64,000 nucleotides of DNA from Stenogyne calaminthoides (lineage: Eukaryota; Streptophyta; Magnoliopsida; Lamiales; Lamiaceae), in NCBI GenBank assembly GCA_037126765.1, contig JBBCBC010000024.1, positions 19,193,554 to 19,257,553 of the forward strand, given 5' to 3'. The notes under the pieces were generated by a model. It was given only the letters and a program-made list of their open reading frames with translations. It searched no databases and was not told the origin of the DNA. Both the position numbers and the translations under genes were made by a program. Of this stretch, positions 58,413 through 64,000 are shown piece by piece (the stretch's first letter is position 1; every line of letters starts with the position of its first letter).

Positions 58413-59344
58413 GGCTATTTGAGGGGCCTTTAGGAGAATTAAGATTGGATCTTCCAATGAACTTTGAAATATCAATATTGAACCACAATATTATTCAAGC
58501 CCACAAATATTAATTAATCTCAGTACATAATTAATATTGCACTATCCATCTTAACCCATATTACTGTTAATATGACTCCCGGTTATTATTTCCCGTGTTT
58601 AAGATTATTCAGTCCATTAATTAATTTAAGCCACTGAAATAGCTCCACATTAATTAATATCTTTTTCCTTGGTTTAGGAACGACTCAATATTATTATCCA
58701 TACCGAAAACTAATTTTACTTGCAAGATTTAGTATGATAAAACTTTTGAGCCTCCCAAGGGGACAAATCAAACAAGACGTACTTGCACAAGATTCTCCGT
58801 ATTAAATCTTAGCAATCGTCATGTAACTAATAATATTGCCCAAGATATAAAGTATTGAATCGCATTGATTCTCTACCCATCATAAATCAAAGCAGTAATT
58901 ATTAATTCCACAGGATCCTATTTAAGGGACGGAGATTAAGAAATAACGAACCAATGAGGTCTAATTCTTCTATATTCAAAGATCAAGAATTTATCTTCTG
59001 TAGTCCTATTCAACAGATCATAATGCACTAAAGGCTCTCTTGGTCAAGACAAGTCAATCTGATCCTTACACTTCAACCTTTCACGATGGATTGTTCATTT
59101 CCATCTGGGTTGTGAAGTCTGCACTTTGGTTACAAGGAACTGTTAATTTAATCTTCTGTAATCTGGTATCACTAACTTAACTACAATGTAACACATACTA
59201 TTTATTGAACAATTATTCAGTAAATATATGTAACATTCAATCATATTTAAGGCAACAATGATAAATAATTTATTTCAGCAAATAAGACAGAAATTCAGTT
59301 TGGTTATACAAAATAAAAACATACTTTCCAGTATAACCCCAACA
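58413..59344. repeat. Solo LTR of the E3 family, right part
   Basis: Resumes at GGCTATTTGAGG, continuous with 49541 once one CTTTG copy is removed, and ends ACCCCAACA before TATAT. Confidence 0.92.
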
Positions 59345-60130
59345 TATATATTTATAGAAGATATCTTTATCAAATATATGTTGTAGTTTAATGGTTTGAG
59401 GTCTATTGTTAATGTATTTAGTTGCAGGTTTGATTTTAATTGAGCATATAATTTTTCAATATTTTTTTATTTTAGTCAAGTTTATGTGTGTTACTACATA
59501 AAGTATCTGTGTGTTACTACATGAAAAAAATGTGATACTTATTATTTAAAAAAAAATATTATCATATGGTAACACATTGTTGTTCATATGGTAACACATG
59601 AGTATTCATTTAGTATCACAACGACATGTGTACAATGTTACATATTACTAAAAAATATGTGTTACTGCATGAACAAAAAGTGTTACCCTATGAAGAAAAA
59701 CATGTTACCACATGAACAAAACCAGTACAAGCGCGAAAAGAAATCCTCAGTTCAAAATTACAGATTTAATGAACAACTTGATGTGTTACTACATGAACAA
59801 AAGAGTGTTACCCCATGAACAAATGAGTTACTACATGAAAAAAAATTCAAGACAAACGCGAAAAAAAAATCCTCAGTCCAAGATTATAAATTAATTACAG
59901 ATTTAATGAACAACTTGATGTGTTACTACATGAACAAAATGAGTGTTACCCTATGAACAAACGAGTGTTACTACATGAACAAAAATCAGTACAAATGTAG
60001 AAAAAAAATCCTCAGTCCAAGATTATAAATTTAAAAAACAGCGTGAGAAGAGTACAGAAGAACATGTAAATTTGTGAGAAACTGGAGAAATTGAGAAGAA
60101 TATGGAAGAGAAAAAAAAAAAAAAGAACAA
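59345..60130. repeat. AT-rich region with degenerate tandem repeats
   Basis: From about 59480 the words TGTGTTACTACATGAACAAA, GTGTTACCCTATGAAC and AATCCTCAGTCCAAGATTATAAAT recur. At 59720-60030 they form two to three larger units of roughly 155 bp. Purine-rich A/G runs follow (60100-60150). No gene is supported. Confidence 0.75.
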
Positions 60131-60564
60131 GAGAAGAAAAAAAAAATCTAAAGAAGCAGTGTGAAAATCAAAACTGAAGAAATCTGGTGACTGAGCGACA
60201 CGATGAAGAAGAAACCCTATCCGCCCCATGTGTTGCACGCCCGCAAGAAATGACAAAAAAAAAAAAAAACTCAATTAACCTCTAATTCAATATATAGCTT
60301 GTATGCAATATTGCATACAAGATTTTTACCAACTATATATTTGAGTCATACAAAATTTTTTGGATAAATTTCTCAAGACCTTAATCTTTTTCCTTCCTCT
60401 AAAAAAAACACGAACACATGTAGATATTCAAATTCCTGAAACAAATTCTCACTCACACAACACACACAAAAATCTCACCTGCGTTTCTCCACCACAATCT
60501 CTTTGTCGTCGCAGCAATGTAAAACGTACACTCATATTTCTCAATCACACACTTGCGACTGACC
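60131..60564 (+). promoter_or_regulatory. Upstream region of the photolyase/hydrolase gene
   Basis: AT-rich, with a CA-rich stretch (CACACAACACACACAAAAATC) near 60455. No ORF supported. Presumed promoter by position only. Confidence 0.4.
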
Positions 60565-60572
60565 TATATAAA
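60565..60572 (+). promoter_or_regulatory. TATA box, photolyase/hydrolase gene
   Basis: TATATAAA within CCTATATAAAAAATC, about 65-70 bases before the ATG at 60637. Confidence 0.55.
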
Positions 60573-60636
60573 AAATCTTCCATTTAATGGATCTCAACCC
60601 AAAATTTTCACAACCAAATTCCCCCCTCTCCCTCTC

Positions 60637-60874
60637 ATGGCGCTTCTCTTTCACCCCCGTCCTTTTCTCGTTTCAATTCCGGCAAAAAAAGCATTTTCTG
60701 GACCCAAACCTCCGTTCCGATTCTCCGCCTCCGCCGTGAGAGCAGACTCCGCTGGTACTGCCATTCTGTGGTACAAGCACGACCTTCGTATCGAAGATCA
60801 CCCTGGCCTCGTCGCCGCCTCTCAGCATCGCTGTGTTGTGCCTCTTTACGTCTTTGATCGCCGCATTCTATCAA
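60637..60874 (+). CDS. Photolyase-domain/alpha-beta hydrolase protein, exon 1
   Basis: ATG at 60637 (MALLFHPRPFLVSIPAKKAF) opens a Ser/Arg-rich, acid-poor N-terminus of about 38 residues, fitting a chloroplast transit peptide. The photolyase N-terminal alpha/beta fold follows: TAILWYKHDLRIEDHPGL, then VVPLYVFDRRIL. The exon ends at CAA|GTAAGT (phase 1). I recognise the whole as the plant family represented by Arabidopsis At4g25290, which joins a photolyase-type Rossmann domain to a C-terminal alpha/beta-hydrolase fold. The FAD-binding photolyase domain is not part of that family, so DNA repair should not be assumed. Biochemical role unknown to me. Five exons are visible (974 bases, 324 codons plus 2 bases); the hydrolase part lies beyond the window. 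Confidence 0.87.
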
Positions 60875-61737
60875 GTAAGTTTCTTCACTCTCGCTCGAGG
60901 AATTGTATTTGATGCCAATGCGCCTACTGATTTCATTAGACGCGCTTCGAGGTTAAATGTATTCTCTATGAAGTAAAGCAACCATTAATCAGCTTTGATG
61001 AATTTAATTAAACTACATTGTCCTTGATGTTCTTGTTTGAAGCAAGTAGCAACTCACAGATTGTTTCACTATGAGGCTATTTGAGTTGGATTTTTAATTG
61101 GAACAGCGTTCATAATTATGAATAGCTTTTTACATCTTCTAATATATCAGAAAAACTTAGGTGAGATGGATCACTGATCCTATTTCGTGAGAGAAAACCA
61201 CATGATTAAATTTATATCACCATTGTGCTGACCCATTAGGACGAGGATGACCAAATGAGTTGTGATGCATTTAAATTGGAGTTTTGTCTCCCATATGAGG
61301 AAGAAAATGAATCAAATGAGTTGTGATCAATTTAAATTGGGGATTCGTCTTCTCAGAACAGGGGATGATTGATGTATCATAATTGATCATCAATACTTCA
61401 AATGTATAGTATATGTTTGTGTATGAAGATTAGTTCAGCACATGTGTTTATATCTCACAGTCTTGTAATTGAAGCAAAATTACTGGTATCTTGCTTTTGT
61501 TGCCTCTAATTCCAGATTACTTCAGGTTTCTCTCATTAACAATCACTAAGTGCAGCTTCTATTAACTACGTTTGCTACTTGGATGCATTGTGAGTGTTTT
61601 GAAATCTATTGTCATCGTTCCCTGCTGATGCATTCTTAACGTTAAATGTAAATTCCTTATTGAATCAATGTGGGGAGTTTGTGGTATGGATTTTATTTTG
61701 CTAATACTTTCATTAATTTGGAGGATTTCATGTGCAG
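60875..61737 (+). other. Photolyase/hydrolase gene intron 1
   Basis: 863 bp, GTAAGT donor and TGTGCAG acceptor. No coding sequence seen inside. A degenerate direct repeat (ATCAATTTAAATTGGGG / GCATTTAAATTGGAG) lies near 61265-61345. Confidence 0.75.
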
Positions 61738-61871
61738 GATTTTCTGATGAAATGCTAGAACTTCTCCTTTTTGCTTTGGAGGATTTAAGGAAGTTGCTGA
61801 AGGAGAATGGTTCCAATCTAATGATCAGGTTTGGAACTGCTGAAAATGTTATAAGCAGATTGGTCCAAGAG
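61738..61871 (+). CDS. Photolyase/hydrolase protein, exon 2
   Basis: FSDEMLELLLFALEDLRKLL, then a KENGSNLMIRFG stretch and the TAENVISRLVQE helix: the part of the photolyase N-terminal domain that aligns the second strand and helix. Joins exon 1 in frame across an Arg codon; donor GAG|GTTGTT is weak but keeps phase 0 and the family alignment. Confidence 0.88.
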
Positions 61872-61994
61872 GTTGTTATATTCATTTAGTTCGCTCTTTC
61901 TAGTATGATATTCATAGAGCTGTCAACAACCGATGAAAAAAATTCACGGGCCCTTCTACTCATTCATTATGTTCATCCTGAAGGATTATAACAG

Positions 61995-62144
61995 GTCCAG
62001 GCTAGCAGTCTTTTTGTAGAAGAAGAGGTGGAGTATGAACTTTGTAAAATGTTAGATACTGTGAAGAAGTCATTATCTACTTTATCTCTCAAGGAGGAGA
62101 ACCCTAATATTGTGATGTGGAGCTCTCCTTTTTATGATGTTAAG
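61995..62144 (+). CDS. Photolyase/hydrolase protein, exon 3
   Basis: Exactly 50 codons from AACAG| to AAG|GTAATT: VQASSLFVEEEVEYELCKML, then the DTVKKSLSTLSL stretch and a PNIVMWSSPFYDVK end. The VFVEEE-like strand is conserved in the family. Confidence 0.88.
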
Positions 62145-62353
62145 GTAATTTCTTGGTTCAGTTTATACTCTTATATACATTTGATATTACTATAAATGCT
62201 ACTACTATTAATATGTCTGTTATTGCTTTAATGACTATTATAATATTATTTTTAGGCAAAACATTATTGTTGTATAGCAGAGCATTATTGTTGTATATTA
62301 TAAATGAATGAGTTTATGGATGATTAATCTGTGCATTTGTGATATTATCATAG

Positions 62354-62465
62354 AGTTTGAATGATCTGCCATCATCATTTGATGACTTCCAAAAGTTAAA
62401 GCTACCTGTTGTTTCTGGCCTGGTACCCCCAGAGTTATCGGTTAACACGATGGATTTGTCCTGGG
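62354..62465 (+). CDS. Photolyase/hydrolase protein, exon 4
   Basis: 112 bases from ATCATAG| to TGGG|GTGAGA: SLNDLPSSFDDFQKLKLPV followed by PPELSVNTMDLSWG. Ends in phase 1. Confidence 0.87.
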
Positions 62466-62764
62466 GTGAGATTTCAATTTAGAGTTGGTCTTATGTAAAA
62501 CAGTTTTACCGTACAGCTGATCCACAAGTATCTCTTTATAGTATAACAACTAATACTTTCGAATTGAACAACTAATACTAACAAAGTAATACATTGTAAT
62601 GTAACTAATACTGTTTAAAAGTACACATAAAATGCAAACTAGTTGCACGGTGAAACTGGTTATATAAGACTCTGCCTTCAATTTATTGTTCTCTTTGGTT
62701 TTAGTATGCCCACATCCTTTGACATGTCATTGAGACGTGTAATACAATGTCTATAAATGGATAG

Positions 62765-63104
62765 GTCCTCTTCCAACGCTGACTGATGTAAAAGAATATA
62801 TGGTTGATGTATCTGATGGAGGCAATATGAAAAAGGAGTGGACATCAATTTTGAAAAGCTCTGCTGAAAATATGCTGCTAAAGAAGAAGCAAAGACGAAA
62901 TCTTAAACAAAAGTCAGCAGAATTCGAAAATGGCAACGATAAAGATTCTGTTAGCAATAATACTACTGAAATAAAGAAATCAGAAAACTCAGCATTTATG
63001 ACAAGCCAAGGGAACTTAGTTGGAGGTGGATCTACCCTTGTATTAATTGCTTTGGCTGGATATTTGCGATATCTGGAAGGAACCTCCCGATATGAATTCC
63101 AGGA
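62765..63104 (+). CDS. Photolyase/hydrolase protein, exon 5
   Basis: 340 bases from GGATAG| to CAGGA|GTAGGT. Reads GPLPTLTDVKEYMVDVSDGG, a Lys-rich low-complexity stretch (LLKKKQRRNLKQK), then GGGSTLVLIALAGYLRYLEG and TSRYEFQE. Reading through the donor would give an immediate TAG, so splicing must occur here. The LAGYLRYLEGTSR motif is a strong family signature leading into the hydrolase part. Confidence 0.87.
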
Positions 63105-64000
63105 GTAGGTCTACTATCTTAGACATGAATTTCTTGTTTCCTAATTTCTATTTGAATTTCTTATTTTTCCCAACTTCTATTTCCTTTTTATTTCTGTGAA
63201 CTTGCCCATTACTATGTCACCATTTTTAAAACATTTTTTTTTCAAAATCATAGTTAATCGTTCAAGAACCACTCCTATGTTATTATGACAGTCATATGTG
63301 TTTCTTGAGAAAGTCTTGTATGCACTAGGTGCTCCGTGCAACTCAAGTGCATTATTAAACGGTATTAGTTGTTTTCATTGAACAGTAGTAGTTGCGCACC
63401 AGTTGCGCGGCTGTACAAGAGACTTGCTCATGTTTCTTGTATGCTAGTGTACTGCCAATATATTTTACTGTCACAAATGATCAGCTGGATAGGAGCATGA
63501 TCACCTTTAAATGGGCTTAGTCTACCATTTTTTATGAGGACACCAATGGTTTACGAGTATTAGGTTTTCTTTAAATGTGGGTAGTGGGTACTGGGCATGC
63601 GAGTTTGATGTAGCCCATTTGATATCTTCATATCCGAGAATCATCAAATTCGACTCCGCATTGTGCAATTTATCATTCCTGCTCTACTTTCACTTTCATT
63701 TCATTCACCAATTTCATGCTCTGCTAATCTGGTCTTCTATCTTTCTGAAAAACAAAATCAGCTGAAATTAATGCACTGAGATAATGTTGCATATATCCAC
63801 GACTTCAATGAGATGAAAAATATTCTAGTTAAGAAACTGGTGCTATGAATACATCCCATATTTGGACATGATGTTGAATGTAACGAGATAGTGGTTTTCC
63901 TTATTTGGATTTTTTTTTTTTTTGATGGATTTTTTTTTTTTTTGATGGAACTTCATTACTATGTTTCAAGCACGAGAAACTGAAGAACTCTGTCACTTAT
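63105..64000 (+). other. Start of intron 5, to window end
   Basis: No further exon of the photolyase/hydrolase gene is recognisable. A perfect short duplication (TTTTTTTTTTTTGATGGA twice) lies at 63910-63948. Confidence 0.5.

Noticed and set aside
59480..60030. Repeated GTGTTACTACATGAAC words as a regulatory array or CRISPR
   Set aside because: Degenerate tandem repeat of variable spacing in AT-rich DNA, with no unique spacers and no associated genes.
60023..60274. 83-codon Phe-rich minus-strand ORF with a hydrophobic look
   Set aside because: Antisense of A/G runs; the poly-Phe text is a low-complexity artefact.

Overview
This window is nuclear DNA of a flowering plant, most likely a eudicot (order not resolved). 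It carries spliced genes with chloroplast transit peptides, Copia and Gypsy LTR retrotransposons primed by plant initiator-Met-type sites, a plant L1-type LINE, Stowaway, Harbinger and Mutator-like DNA elements, and AT-rich spacers. Nothing prokaryotic is present. Only two host genes are visible; the rest is transposon nested in transposon.

Layout. 1-12916: a Sirevirus-like Copia element (E1, minus strand), its 3' LTR cut by the window start. 13583-15242 and 31668-31852: the two halves of one host gene, recognised as LPA2 (LOW PSII ACCUMULATION 2, a thylakoid photosystem II assembly factor, minus strand). Its first exon is split by a TRIM-like mini-retrotransposon (15243-16787 plus 31662-31667, target duplication GAAAT). 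That element's second LTR is in turn split by a complete 14.9-kb Copia element of the E1 family (E2, 16788-31656, target duplication AAATC). 32202-33620: a Mutator-like element holding three tandem units and a Stowaway MITE. 33749-35930: a 2.2-kb solo LTR. 35965-45705: a LINE split by a 6.7-kb Gypsy element (37278-44008) that has gag but no pol, and that carries an intron-containing gene on the opposite strand with its own TATA box. 45950-47899: a Stowaway MITE split by a Harbinger element with a transposase fragment. 47924-48407: a foldback MITE. 48623-59344: a solo LTR split by a full Copia element of the same family (E3). 59345-60130: degenerate tandem repeats. 60637 to the end: the first five exons of a chloroplast-targeted photolyase-domain/alpha-beta-hydrolase gene (plus strand).

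How it fits together. Target-site duplications give the order of events at almost every nest. At LPA2, removing both elements and one copy of the duplication restores a reading frame of 187 codons plus stop, so this haplotype carries a disrupted allele unless the gene is duplicated elsewhere. All autonomous-type elements are damaged: E1 and E3 have changed RT catalytic motifs and E2 has many frame breaks. Many E2 breaks sit where E1 has CAG or CTG and E2 has CG, which looks like systematic consensus error at methylated CHG sites. Some apparent pseudogenisation may therefore not be real.
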